Shown here one piece after another: positions 9,768 to 17,357 of a stretch of DNA of 40,713 bases. Source of the DNA: an uncultured Bacteroidales bacterium (GTDB taxonomy: Bacteria > Bacteroidota > Bacteroidia > Bacteroidales > Paludibacteraceae); the NCBI GenBank assembly GCA_946404495.1, contig CAMJDT010000021.1:1-40713 (forward strand), in the 5' to 3' direction. Below the pieces are notes generated by a model, which did not search any database, had not been told where the DNA came from, and was given only the letters and a program-made list of their open reading frames with translations. How positions within the stretch are numbered: the first letter of the stretch is position 1; the number at the start of each line of letters is the position of its first letter. The position numbers and the translations under genes were made by a program.

Positions 9768-10814
9768 ATGAAGATTGATTGGAGCCAATTGGGCTTCCAT
9801 TATACGGAGACAGACTATATCGTGCGCGCCGCCTACAGAGACGGGCACTGGGAGGCGCCCTATGCGACGCGCAATAAATACCTGACGCTGCATGTGTCGG
9901 CTACGTGCCTGCAATACGGTCAGGAGGCCTTTGAGGGGCTGAAAGCCTTCCGCGGCATCGACGGCAAGGTACGTATCTTCCGTTGGCAGGAGAATGCCAA
10001 GCGGATGCAGCGTTCGGCCGAGGGATTGAAGATGGAACCTGTACCGACGGAGTTGTTCGGCGAAGCGATACGGCTTGCCTTGAAGAAGAACCGCCGTTTT
10101 ATCCCGCCTTACGAGACCGGTGCGACGCTGTATTTCAGGCCGCTATTGATCGGCACGACGCCGCGGCTGGGAGTAGGACCGGGTAGGGAGTTTGAGTTTA
10201 TCGTGATCCCCTCGCCGATCGGGCCGTACTATGAGGGCAAATTTCACTGCACGAGTTTCATCGTGAACCGCCGAATCGACCGTGCGGCTCCGCTGGGAAC
10301 GGGTGCATTTAAGGTAGGCGGTAACTATGCAGCCTCGTTCCGCGCGACGGAAGCGGCGCACGCTTTGGGCTACGACTGCCTCTTTACCGACAGCAAGACC
10401 CACCGCTATATTGATGAGTGCAGTGCGGCGAATTTTATCGGGATCAAGAAGACAGACCGCTACGCTGACGGAGTACAGAGTACAGACATTGAGTACCTGA
10501 CGCCGCGGTCGACGGCGATACTGCCGAGTATTACGAACGACAGCCTGATGACCCTGGCCAGAGAGCGCGGACTGAAGATACGGAGGCGTAAGATACGTAT
10601 CGAGGAGTTGGCCGATATGCAGGAGGCTGCGGCTTGCGGCACGGCTTGCGTCATCTCGCCGATCGATAAGGTGGTGGATCCCGACAAGGGCATCACCTAC
10701 CACCTCACCGACGAACCCGGACCAATACTGACCGAGCTGTATCAGGCACTGCAGGATATTCAGTACGGCAGAGCGAAGGATACGCACCGGTGGTGCGAAA
10801 TAATTGATAATTGA
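9768..10814 (+). CDS. ilvE: Branched-chain amino acid aminotransferase
   Basis: A 348-residue PLP enzyme (fold type IV) that interconverts Leu, Ile and Val with their keto acids, using glutamate/2-oxoglutarate. Diagnostic segments are LQYGQEAFEGLKAFRG, GTGAFKVGGNYAAS (with the PLP-binding Lys near residue 182) and TPRSTAILPSITNDSL. The last residues (EIIDN) are encoded inside a 32-bp dispersed repeat that also occurs downstream of the FKBP gene, so the natural C-terminus has been set by the repeat. An ATG directly upstream at 9765 is an equal start candidate. Confidence 0.95.
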   Translation: MKIDWSQLGFHYTETDYIVRAAYRDGHWEAPYATRNKYLTLHVSATCLQYGQEAFEGLKAFRGIDGKVRIFRWQENAKRMQRSAEGLKMEPVPTELFGEAIRLALKKNRRFIPPYETGATLYFRPLLIGTTPRLGVGPGREFEFIVIPSPIGPYYEGKFHCTSFIVNRRIDRAAPLGTGAFKVGGNYAASFRATEAAHALGYDCLFTDSKTHRYIDECSAANFIGIKKTDRYADGVQSTDIEYLTPRSTAILPSITNDSLMTLARERGLKIRRRKIRIEELADMQEAAACGTACVISPIDKVVDPDKGITYHLTDEPGPILTELYQALQDIQYGRAKDTHRWCEIIDN

Positions 10815-10832
10815 CAATTGATAATTGATATT
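10801..10832. repeat. 32-bp dispersed repeat, copy 1
   Basis: Built from AATTGATAATTG/ACAATTG units. It is identical over 32 bp to 16497-16528. This copy overlaps the ilvE stop codon and fills much of the spacer before the transporter gene. Confidence 0.85.
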
Positions 10833-10859
10833 TGATATTTAACTAAAACCACAAAAAAC

Positions 10860-12467
10860 ATGTTTAAGAATCACCCTAAGGGACTAATCCCTGCCGCCTT
10901 GGCTAACATGGGCGAGCGCTTTGGTTACTACATCATGAACGCCGTATTGGCACTGTTTCTGGTTAGTAAATTCGGTCTGCCGGACGGCGTTGCCGGTATC
11001 ATCTATGCCGTATTCTACTTTGGTATCTACGTGCTGAGTCTCGTAGGCGGTATCATCGCCGACCGCACTCAGAACTACAACAAGACGATCCAGTGGGGTC
11101 TGATCATCATGTCGCTGGGCTATATCTGCCTGTCTATTCCGTTGTTCTCGGATAATCTGACCGGCGGCGGTGACTGGTGGTCGATACTGATCTTCACCTG
11201 CTTTGCGCTGCTGATGATTGCCTTCGGTAACGGTCTGTTCAAGGGCAATTTGCAAGCCATCGTAGGTAAGATGTACGATGAGTTTGAGGCTGAGGCTGCC
11301 AAGGAGGGTCCGGAGGCACTCAAGATCGCGCAAGACAAGCGTGACTCGGGTTTCCAGATCTTCTATGTATTTATCAATATCGGCGGACTGATTGCTCCGT
11401 TCGTAGCTCCGCTGCTGCGTCAGTGGTGGTTGAAGGCGCACAATTTCCTCTACAGCGCCGATATGCCGGAGTTGTGTCACCGGTTCCTGAGCAACACTCT
11501 GGTATACACCAACAAAGAGGGTGAGGTAGTGGATCTGACGCAGAAGTTTGTAGAGACCTCGCAAGCGGTGCTCTACAACGGCAATGTCATCACCGACCAG
11601 GCCGCATTCTGCACGGACTATCTGCATGTATTCAATCAGGGTATTCACTACTCCTTCATCGCTTCGGTAGCTGCAATGGTGCTGTCGCTCTGCATCTTCC
11701 TGGCCACGAAGAAGATGTTCCCGCAACCGGCTAAGAAAGAGGCCGCGCAGGTACAGGAATATACCAAGGAAGAGCGCGAAGCGATGGCTACGGAGATCAA
11801 GCAACGCATGGCAGCTCTGTTTGCCGTATTGGGCGTAGCGATCTTCTTCTGGCTCTCGTTCCACCAGAACGGTCAGTCGCTGAGTTTCTTTGCGCGTGAC
11901 TTCATCAAGACCGACAGCATCGCGCCGGAGATCTGGCAAGCGTTGAATCCCTTCTTTGTAATCGTGCTGACGCCGATCATTATGTGGTTCTTCGGTATGC
12001 TGGCCAAGAAAGGCAAAGCCATCTCCACGCCGCGTAAGATCGCGATTGGTATGGCGATTGCGGGCTGCGCGTATCTGTTCCTGATGGTACTGTCGATGGT
12101 ATGCAACTATCCTTCGGGTACGGCTTTCCGCGCAATGAATGCCGCTGAGATGGCTGCAGCCGGATTGGCTAAGTCGGGTCCGTGGGTTCTGCTGGTAACG
12201 TATTTCTTCCTGACGGTAGCCGAGTTGTTCATCTCGCCGCTGGGATTGTCGTTCGTATCCAAGGTAGCTCCGCGTCATCTGGTAGGTCTGTGCCAAGGCT
12301 TGTGGCTGGGTGCTACGGCTATCGGCAACCTGTTCATCTGGGTAGGTCCCGTGATGTACAACGCTTGGCCAATTCAGTACTGCTGGGCAGTGTTCTTCGC
12401 GATCTGTCTGGTAAGTATGGCTATTATGCTTGGAATGGTTAAATGGCTGGAAAAAGTAGCGAAATAA
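10860..12467 (+). CDS. POT-family proton-dependent oligopeptide transporter
   Basis: A 535-residue inner-membrane protein of the POT/PTR2 branch of the major facilitator superfamily, expected to import di- and tripeptides with protons. The proton-coupling motif NMGERFGYY (residues 16-24) lies at the end of the N-terminal leader and in helix 1. GGIIADR follows helix 2, and about 12-14 hydrophobic segments are visible. A soluble-looking loop after the sixth helix (EFEAEAAKEGPEALKIAQDKRDSG and the FVETSQAVLYNG region) is longer than in short family members. Substrate is inferred from the family only. Confidence 0.92.
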   Translation: MFKNHPKGLIPAALANMGERFGYYIMNAVLALFLVSKFGLPDGVAGIIYAVFYFGIYVLSLVGGIIADRTQNYNKTIQWGLIIMSLGYICLSIPLFSDNLTGGGDWWSILIFTCFALLMIAFGNGLFKGNLQAIVGKMYDEFEAEAAKEGPEALKIAQDKRDSGFQIFYVFINIGGLIAPFVAPLLRQWWLKAHNFLYSADMPELCHRFLSNTLVYTNKEGEVVDLTQKFVETSQAVLYNGNVITDQAAFCTDYLHVFNQGIHYSFIASVAAMVLSLCIFLATKKMFPQPAKKEAAQVQEYTKEEREAMATEIKQRMAALFAVLGVAIFFWLSFHQNGQSLSFFARDFIKTDSIAPEIWQALNPFFVIVLTPIIMWFFGMLAKKGKAISTPRKIAIGMAIAGCAYLFLMVLSMVCNYPSGTAFRAMNAAEMAAAGLAKSGPWVLLVTYFFLTVAELFISPLGLSFVSKVAPRHLVGLCQGLWLGATAIGNLFIWVGPVMYNAWPIQYCWAVFFAICLVSMAIMLGMVKWLEKVAK

Positions 12468-12468
12468 T

Positions 12469-13155
12469 ATGACAGAACAGATTCTGAAAGCCGCCGAATA
12501 TATCGAGTCTCTGGAGCAGCGCATCGCTGCTCTGGAGGCACGCATGGCAGAACAAGAGGCCTATAAGGCCAAACTAATCGAGCTGTCGGGTCGCATCACC
12601 GAACTGGCCGAGGAGTCGAAGATTATCAATCAACGCTGCACCGCGATCGTCGAGCGCACCGAAGAGCTTCTCAGTCATGCCGAGGATAAGGATGAGGAAG
12701 GTCCCGAGGTAGAGGTCGAACTCATCGTAGCCGACGAACCCGAGGAGGAGCCCGTCGTGGAGCAGGAACCTGCGGTAGAAGAGCCTATCGCCGAACCCGA
12801 ACCGGAACCAGAGCCCGTAGTAGAACCCGAGCCTATCGTAGAACAGGAACCCGTCGTGGAGTCGGAGCCTATGCCAACGCCGACACCGACCGAGAAACCG
12901 CGTCCCGTACAGACCTCGCTCTTCGGTACACCCGTAAGCGATATCCGTCAGGCCATCTCGTTGGGTGACCGGTTCCTGTTCCAACGCGAACTGTTCGGAG
13001 GCAAGGGTGAGTTGATGCAGAAGACGCTCGACCAACTCGATCAGCTCTCGTCACTGGGCGAAGCGCTGACGTATATCGGCGATAAGTTCCAGTGGGATAA
13101 GGAGAGCTCGACCTACGAACTCTTTGTCAACGTACTCCGCAGACGCTTTAGTTAA
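12469..13155 (+). CDS. E/P-rich coiled-coil protein with conserved Bacteroidales C-terminal domain
   Basis: A 228-residue protein with no signal peptide. Residues 1-75 form a coiled coil (ILKAAEYIESLEQRIAALEARM). Residues ~85-145 are an acidic linker of repeated EPEP, EPVVE and EPIVE units. The last 80 residues form a compact domain (SDIRQAISLGDRFLFQRELF, then GEALTYIGDKFQWD) that I recognise as a conserved Bacteroidetes domain of unknown function. It begins one base after the transporter stop, so translation is probably coupled. Function is unknown. Confidence 0.85.
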   Translation: MTEQILKAAEYIESLEQRIAALEARMAEQEAYKAKLIELSGRITELAEESKIINQRCTAIVERTEELLSHAEDKDEEGPEVEVELIVADEPEEEPVVEQEPAVEEPIAEPEPEPEPVVEPEPIVEQEPVVESEPMPTPTPTEKPRPVQTSLFGTPVSDIRQAISLGDRFLFQRELFGGKGELMQKTLDQLDQLSSLGEALTYIGDKFQWDKESSTYELFVNVLRRRFS

Positions 13156-13186
13156 GGTGAGAAGTGAAAGGTGAAAAGTGAAAGGA
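13156..13186. repeat. GTGAAAGG-type short-tandem spacer
   Basis: The spacer before rsmI is made of GTGAGAAGTGAAAGGTGAAA-type units. Related units on the minus strand fill 25604-25638 and part of 28865-28900. Confidence 0.65.
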
Positions 13187-13187
13187 T

Positions 13188-13877
13188 ATGTTGTACGTAG
13201 TTCCCACACCGGTCGGCAATATGGAGGATATCACGCTGAGGGCGCTCCGCGTGCTGAAGGAGGTCAGTCTGATACTGGCCGAAGACACGCGTACCTCATC
13301 GGTGCTGCTCAAGCACTACGATATCCACACGCCGCTGCGTTCGCATCATAAGTTCAACGAACATGCCACGGCCGATGCGATGGCCTCGGAGGCGTTGGTA
13401 CGAGATATCGCGCTGATCAGCGATGCCGGTACACCGGCTATCAGCGACCCGGGCTTTATGCTCGTTCGCTCGTGTGTGGAGAAAGGTGTGGAGGTACAAT
13501 GCCTGCCGGGTGCTACGGCTTTTGTGCCGGCGCTGGTGAACTCGGGACTGCCGAACGACCGCTTCTATTTCGAGGGCTTCCTGCCTCAGAAGAAAGGTCG
13601 TCAGACCCGCCTGAAGGCGCTCGCGGAGCAGGAACACACGATGATTATCTACGAGTCGCCTTTCCGTCTCGACAAAACCCTGCAACAACTCGCTGAAAAC
13701 CTCGGTTTGGATCGCAGAGCCAGCGTCAGTCGCGAGATCAGTAAGAAATTCGAGGACACCCAACGCGGCACATTAGCGGAACTCATCGCGCATTTTAAGG
13801 AGCAACCGGCTAAGGGGGAGATCGTGATCATCGTAGAAGGCAAAAAGTCAAAATCCGAAAGCATAGATGGCCAATAA
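13188..13877 (+). CDS. rsmI: 16S rRNA (cytidine-1402 2'-O)-methyltransferase
   Basis: This 229-residue SAM-dependent enzyme of the tetrapyrrole-methylase fold adds the 2'-O-methyl group to C1402 in the ribosomal decoding centre. The signature LYVVPTPVGNMEDITLRALR starts at residue 2. AEDTRTS follows at about 32-38, then ISDAGTPAISDPG near 80. It is slightly short at the C-terminus compared with E. coli RsmI, as is common in Bacteroidetes. It overlaps the next gene by 11 nt, implying one transcript. Confidence 0.95.
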   Translation: MLYVVPTPVGNMEDITLRALRVLKEVSLILAEDTRTSSVLLKHYDIHTPLRSHHKFNEHATADAMASEALVRDIALISDAGTPAISDPGFMLVRSCVEKGVEVQCLPGATAFVPALVNSGLPNDRFYFEGFLPQKKGRQTRLKALAEQEHTMIIYESPFRLDKTLQQLAENLGLDRRASVSREISKKFEDTQRGTLAELIAHFKEQPAKGEIVIIVEGKKSKSESIDGQ

Positions 13878-15309
13878 CAGTAGCATGAAGAACTTGGCGA
13901 AGGACACCGCGATATACGGCCTTTCGTCCATCATCGGTAAGTTTCTGAACTACCTGCTCGTACCGCTCTACACCTACGCGCTGCAGCGTACGGCGGACTA
14001 CGGTATTGTGACCAATCTATATGCCTGGACGGCCTTGCTGCTCGTGATCCTGACGTACGGGATGGAAACGGGATTCTTCCGTTTTGCCAACCGCGAGGGC
14101 TACGATTCCAAGCAGGTCTATCTGACGGCCTTTCTGACGCTGCTGACCACCAGCACCATCTTTGCCGTGCTCTGCGTGATCTTCCAGCAACCGATAGCCG
14201 GAGCTTTAGGCTATGCCGATCACTCGGAGTTCATCGCGATGATGGCTGTCACGGTGTCGCTGGATGCCTTTGCCAGTATCCCGTTTGCATACCTGCGGTT
14301 CCAGAAACGTCCGATTCGTTTTGCGATCCTCAAGCTATTGTTCGTCATCCTCAATATCGCCTTCAACCTACTGTTCCTGGTCGTATTGGGCAAGAACGAT
14401 GTTTACTACGTCTTCCTGAGCAATATCCTCGCGACAGCGATACAGACGCTGTGTCTATTGCCCTTTACATTGCCGAAAGGCGGACGATTCTCGTGGCCGG
14501 TACTGAAAGAGATGCTGGTCTATTCGCTGCCTCTACTGGTATTAGGCGTAGCAGGTATCATGAATCAGACGCTCGACCGTATCCTCTTCCCCTATCTCTA
14601 TACGGGTGATGACGCGCAGGCGCAGTTGGGTATATACGGAGCCTGCTTTAAGGTTGCGATGGTGATGATGATGTTTACGCAGGCGTTTCGCTTTGCGTAC
14701 GAACCCTTTGTGTTTGCCAAGCACAAGGATCGGCAGTCCGTGGAGGCGTACGCCGATGCGATGAAGTATTATATCATCTTCTCATACCTGATACTGTTGG
14801 GCGTGATCTTCTATCTGGATATATTCCGTTATATCGTGTCGAGTGCCTATTGGGAGGGACTGAAGATCGTGCCGGTCGTGCTGTGGACGTACGTATTTCA
14901 GGGGGTCTATTTCAACCTCAGTTTCTGGTACAAACTGACTGATGAGACCAAGTGGGGGGCGTATTTCTCGCTGCTCGGACTCATCATCACGCTTGTACTC
15001 CAACTCGTAGGCGTACCGCGAATCGGCTATTGGGCCAGCTGCGGCAGCAGTCTGGTGTGCTACTTCTGCATTATGATCCTCTCGTACGTGATTGGTCAGA
15101 AGAAAGCCCCTGTGCCGTACGACCTAAGGAGTATCGGAGGCTATACGCTGCTGACGATTGCGTTACTAGGCGTGTACTATGCGTTCCGCCTGATGACTCC
15201 GCTCGGCATATGGCCGCTGATGGGAGTAGGAACGGTGCTGATCGGGATCTATCTCTATATCCTCACCCGCAAGGACTTCCCTCTCCGAGCCCTTCTGCGC
15301 CGCAAATAA
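13867..15309 (+). CDS. Wzx-like polysaccharide/lipid flippase (MOP superfamily)
   Basis: A 480-residue integral membrane protein with about 14 hydrophobic segments. The N-terminal region (KDTAIYGLSSIIGKFLNYLLVPLYT, then DYGIVTNLYAW) is typical of oligosaccharide flippases of the MATE/MOP superfamily. These move undecaprenyl-linked glycans or related lipids across the inner membrane. The gene overlaps rsmI by 11 nt and is not in a glycan cluster, so its substrate cannot be predicted. Its solitary housekeeping context is shared with similar genes in other Bacteroidales. Confidence 0.9.
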   Translation: MANNSSMKNLAKDTAIYGLSSIIGKFLNYLLVPLYTYALQRTADYGIVTNLYAWTALLLVILTYGMETGFFRFANREGYDSKQVYLTAFLTLLTTSTIFAVLCVIFQQPIAGALGYADHSEFIAMMAVTVSLDAFASIPFAYLRFQKRPIRFAILKLLFVILNIAFNLLFLVVLGKNDVYYVFLSNILATAIQTLCLLPFTLPKGGRFSWPVLKEMLVYSLPLLVLGVAGIMNQTLDRILFPYLYTGDDAQAQLGIYGACFKVAMVMMMFTQAFRFAYEPFVFAKHKDRQSVEAYADAMKYYIIFSYLILLGVIFYLDIFRYIVSSAYWEGLKIVPVVLWTYVFQGVYFNLSFWYKLTDETKWGAYFSLLGLIITLVLQLVGVPRIGYWASCGSSLVCYFCIMILSYVIGQKKAPVPYDLRSIGGYTLLTIALLGVYYAFRLMTPLGIWPLMGVGTVLIGIYLYILTRKDFPLRALLRRK

Positions 15310-15349
15310 ATGTTAAATCTTAAATGTTGAATTTTAAATTATAACTATT

Positions 15350-15976
15350 GTGTTTTCCGGAATAGTAGAAACGATGGCTCAAGTTGTTAAGATTGAGCAA
15401 GAACAAGGCAATAAACACTTCACGCTGCGCAATCCGTATCCTCAAAATATGGGCATTGATCAGTCGATCGCGCATAACGGGGTCTGTCTGACCGTAGTCA
15501 AGAACGAGGGCGACCTCTATACGGTGACGGCGATGCAGGAGACGCTAAGGCTGACCAACCTGGACGACCTCAAGGTAGGCGATTGGGTAAACCTGGAGCG
15601 CGCAATGTCGATGGATAAACTACTGGACGGACATATCGTACAAGGTCACGTGGATCAAACGGCTGTATGCATCGATGTACACGAGACCGACGGCAGTTGG
15701 TACTACCGCTTCGAGTACGAGAGTACGCCGGATATGATTCGTCGCGGTTATTTCTGCGTGGACAAAGGCTCCGTAGCCATCAACGGTGTCAGCCTGACGG
15801 TGTGCGAACCCGACGTGAAGGACAATAAGGGCTATGTCTCCGTCTGCATCATCCCCTATACGCACGAGGTGACCAACTTCAAGTATATCGAGGTCGGCAC
15901 GCGGGTGAACCTGGAGTTTGATATCATCGGCAAATACCTTGCCCGTTTTGCATCCTTACTAAACAGTAACCAATAA
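15350..15976 (+). CDS. ribE: Riboflavin synthase, alpha chain
   Basis: This 208-residue enzyme dismutates two 6,7-dimethyl-8-ribityllumazines to riboflavin. Two tandem lumazine-binding repeats are visible: MFSGIVETM... with VCLTVV (residues 1-95) and a second with HVDQTA...GVSLTVCEP (96-200). The start is GTG at 15350, as MFSGIVE is the conserved beginning of this family. The spacer after the flippase is a TTAAATGTT-type short repeat. I see no FMN riboswitch. Confidence 0.95.
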   Translation: MFSGIVETMAQVVKIEQEQGNKHFTLRNPYPQNMGIDQSIAHNGVCLTVVKNEGDLYTVTAMQETLRLTNLDDLKVGDWVNLERAMSMDKLLDGHIVQGHVDQTAVCIDVHETDGSWYYRFEYESTPDMIRRGYFCVDKGSVAINGVSLTVCEPDVKDNKGYVSVCIIPYTHEVTNFKYIEVGTRVNLEFDIIGKYLARFASLLNSNQ

Positions 15977-15987
15977 CCATTACAGAT

Positions 15988-16503
15988 ATGGATAACAAAG
16001 AATTTTCTTTTAACATCGCCACGTCCGTAGCGCAGTATATGATGCAATACGGTGTAACCGAGTTGGACTACAATGAGTTCAAACGCGGTATTGATTTTGT
16101 GATGAATGCCTCCAAGGAGGCCAAAGCCAAGGGTGAGGCTTACCTGGCTGAGAACGCCCAGCGTGAGGGCGTGAAGACGACCCCCAGCGGCTTGCAGTAT
16201 GAGGTGCTGGAAGGTACGTTGGGTCAGAAACCCAAGGCAACGGACACCGTCAAGGTGCACTACGAGGGTACGCTCATCGATGGTACGGTCTTCGACAGTT
16301 CGTATCGCCGCGGCGAACCGATCTCGTTTGCTCTCAATCAGGTCATCAAGGGTTGGACCGAGGGCCTGCAATTGATGTCCATCGGCAGCAAGTACAAACT
16401 CTATATCCCCTATCAGTTGGCCTACGGCGAACAGGGAGCCGGCGGTAGTATTCCGCCCTATGCAGCGCTCATCTTTACCGTGGAACTGCTCGGGATTAAT
16501 TGA
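15988..16503 (+). CDS. FKBP-type peptidyl-prolyl cis-trans isomerase
   Basis: A 171-residue prolyl isomerase. Residues 1-75 form a charged alpha-helical region like the dimerisation arm of Mip/FkpA/FklB proteins. Residues 76-171 are the FKBP domain, with VKVHYEGTLIDGTVFDSSY, VIKGWTEGLQLM and IPYQLAYGEQGAGGSIPPYAALIF. There is no signal peptide, so it is probably cytosolic. It is the last gene of the plus-strand block and precedes a strong terminator. Confidence 0.93.
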   Translation: MDNKEFSFNIATSVAQYMMQYGVTELDYNEFKRGIDFVMNASKEAKAKGEAYLAENAQREGVKTTPSGLQYEVLEGTLGQKPKATDTVKVHYEGTLIDGTVFDSSYRRGEPISFALNQVIKGWTEGLQLMSIGSKYKLYIPYQLAYGEQGAGGSIPPYAALIFTVELLGIN

Positions 16504-16528
16504 TAATTGACAATTGATAATTGATATT
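16497..16528. repeat. 32-bp dispersed repeat, copy 2
   Basis: Identical over 32 bp to 10801-10832. It overlaps the last codons and stop of the FKBP gene and leads straight into the terminator hairpin. Confidence 0.85.
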
Positions 16529-16565
16529 AGAAGAGAAGCCCCGATAGAGGCTTCTCTTCTTTTTA
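16529..16565 (+). terminator. Terminator of the housekeeping block
   Basis: AGAAGAGAAGCC (16529-16540) pairs perfectly with GGCTTCTCTTCT (16549-16560), followed by TTTT. The 12-bp stem is symmetric enough to act on both strands and may also stop the convergent small gene at 16568. Confidence 0.9.
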
Positions 16566-16567
16566 GG

Positions 16568-16852
16568 TCACTTCAACTCGATTCGGCGAGTGAGTGTTTC
16601 GCCATTTACCGTGGCGCGAAGTCGGTAGGTACCTTTCTCCAGCGGGAACTGAATGAGTTTTCCCTGTCCCTCTTGGAGCATTTTACCTTGTAATGTATAG
16701 ATTCCGGCTTCCTCCAATTGGGTAGAGGATACTACCAGCGTGTTTTCATCGAATCGTACGTTCAGTTGGTCGTGTTTGTGTGCAGCGTTCATGGTTGCAA
16801 TTCCTGTCATCAGACCAACTAAGGTCAAGATACTAAATACTACCTTTTTCAT
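16568..16852 (-). CDS. Small exported protein with sorting-domain-like C-terminus
   Basis: A 94-residue protein. Residues 1-23 are a signal peptide (MKKVVFSILTLVGLMTGIATMNA). The rest is one small beta-rich unit (GIYTLQGKMLQEG, then FPLEKGTYRLRATVNGETLTRRIEL) that resembles the type IX secretion type A C-terminal sorting domain, or a DUF3244-like fold. The mature protein has almost nothing besides this domain. It is read convergently to the FKBP gene and has its own promoter about 145 nt upstream with a structured leader. Function is unknown. Confidence 0.7.
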   Translation of the reverse strand: MKKVVFSILTLVGLMTGIATMNAAHKHDQLNVRFDENTLVVSSTQLEEAGIYTLQGKMLQEGQGKLIQFPLEKGTYRLRATVNGETLTRRIELK

Positions 16853-16990
16853 CTTTTTTGTCCTTTCTTTTTTAGGTTATACTTAGGTTTACTATACGGA
16901 TTTCCGGTCGAAAGGTGTGCCCGTTTGGGGTTCCAAGGTGTCGGTTTTTACGCCTTCTTGTAACGCCTTACAAGCCTCCTTGGTCCTAAA
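16853..16990 (-). promoter_or_regulatory. Structured 5' leader of the small exported protein
   Basis: The distance from the predicted transcription start (about 16990) to the ATG is about 138 nt, unusually long here. The leader holds a hairpin (CTTGTAA-GGCG-TTACAAG on the minus strand, about 16958-16975) and an A/G-rich stretch before the start codon. I find no known riboswitch consensus. Confidence 0.4.
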
Positions 16991-16997
16991 TCCGCTG

Positions 16998-17029
16998 CAA
17001 AAGTACTGCTTTTTTTTGAATTGACCAAA
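16998..17029 (-). promoter_or_regulatory. Promoter of the small exported protein (shared 26-bp core)
   Basis: On the minus strand, TTTG (17026-17029), a 20-nt spacer and TACTTTTG (16998-17005). The block 16994-17019 is identical to blocks at 17146-17171 (plus) and 32748-32773 (minus). Confidence 0.8.
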
Positions 17030-17135
17030 TTTTCGACCCCCTAAAATGAATCTTGCCTACTCGACCTTACAAATCGCAAAAGTGACTACCGGAGATGGCT
17101 TTTTGCAGGAAAAAATGCTTTTTCTCGTCAAAATA

Positions 17136-17167
17136 TTTGCATATATCAAAAAAAAGCAGTACTTTTG
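17136..17167 (+). promoter_or_regulatory. Promoter of tRNA-Leu (shared 26-bp core)
   Basis: TTTG (17136-17139), a 20-nt spacer, then TACTTTTG (17160-17167). The core 17146-17171 matches two other promoters in the window exactly. It diverges from the promoter at 16998-17029, with about 105 bp between the two -33 boxes. Confidence 0.8.
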
Positions 17168-17190
17168 CAGCGTCAAACGTTCCTAAACGC

Positions 17191-17276
17191 GCCGCGATGT
17201 TGGAATAGGTAGACAAGAAAGACTTAAAATCTTTTGCCCAGTGATGGGCGTGCCGGTTCGACCCCGGCTCGCGGTA
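17191..17276 (+). tRNA. tRNA-Leu (anticodon TAA)
   Basis: An 86-nt class II tRNA. The acceptor GCCGCGA pairs with TCGCGGT (17269-17275) with one G-T end pair, and the discriminator is A. The anticodon stem AAAGA/TCTTT encloses the loop CTTAAAA, giving anticodon TAA. The long variable arm is GCCCAGTGATGGGC, and the T arm holds GGTTCGACCCC. CCA is not encoded. Confidence 0.93.
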
Positions 17277-17290
17277 CAAGGAAAAGAGAA

Positions 17291-17321
17291 CGGGACTCGA
17301 TGCAAGTCGGGTCCCGCTTTA
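17291..17321. terminator. Terminator after tRNA-Leu, probably bidirectional
   Basis: CGGGACTCGA (17291-17300) pairs with TCGGGTCCCG (17307-17316), with one G-T pair and a 6-nt loop, followed by CTTTATTATT. On the minus strand the same hairpin is followed by a T-rich run, so it can also end the large operon that converges on it. Confidence 0.8.
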
Positions 17322-17357
17322 TTATTATATATATAAGGTGTCAATCTTTATAGGTCA

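Noticed and set aside
15300..15350. FMN riboswitch before riboflavin synthase
   Set aside because: The 40-nt spacer is a simple AT-rich repeat, far too short for the aptamer.
17067..17279. 70-residue minus-strand reading frame across tRNA-Leu
   Set aside because: It is the antisense of a well-formed tRNA and its promoter, with no supporting start signal.
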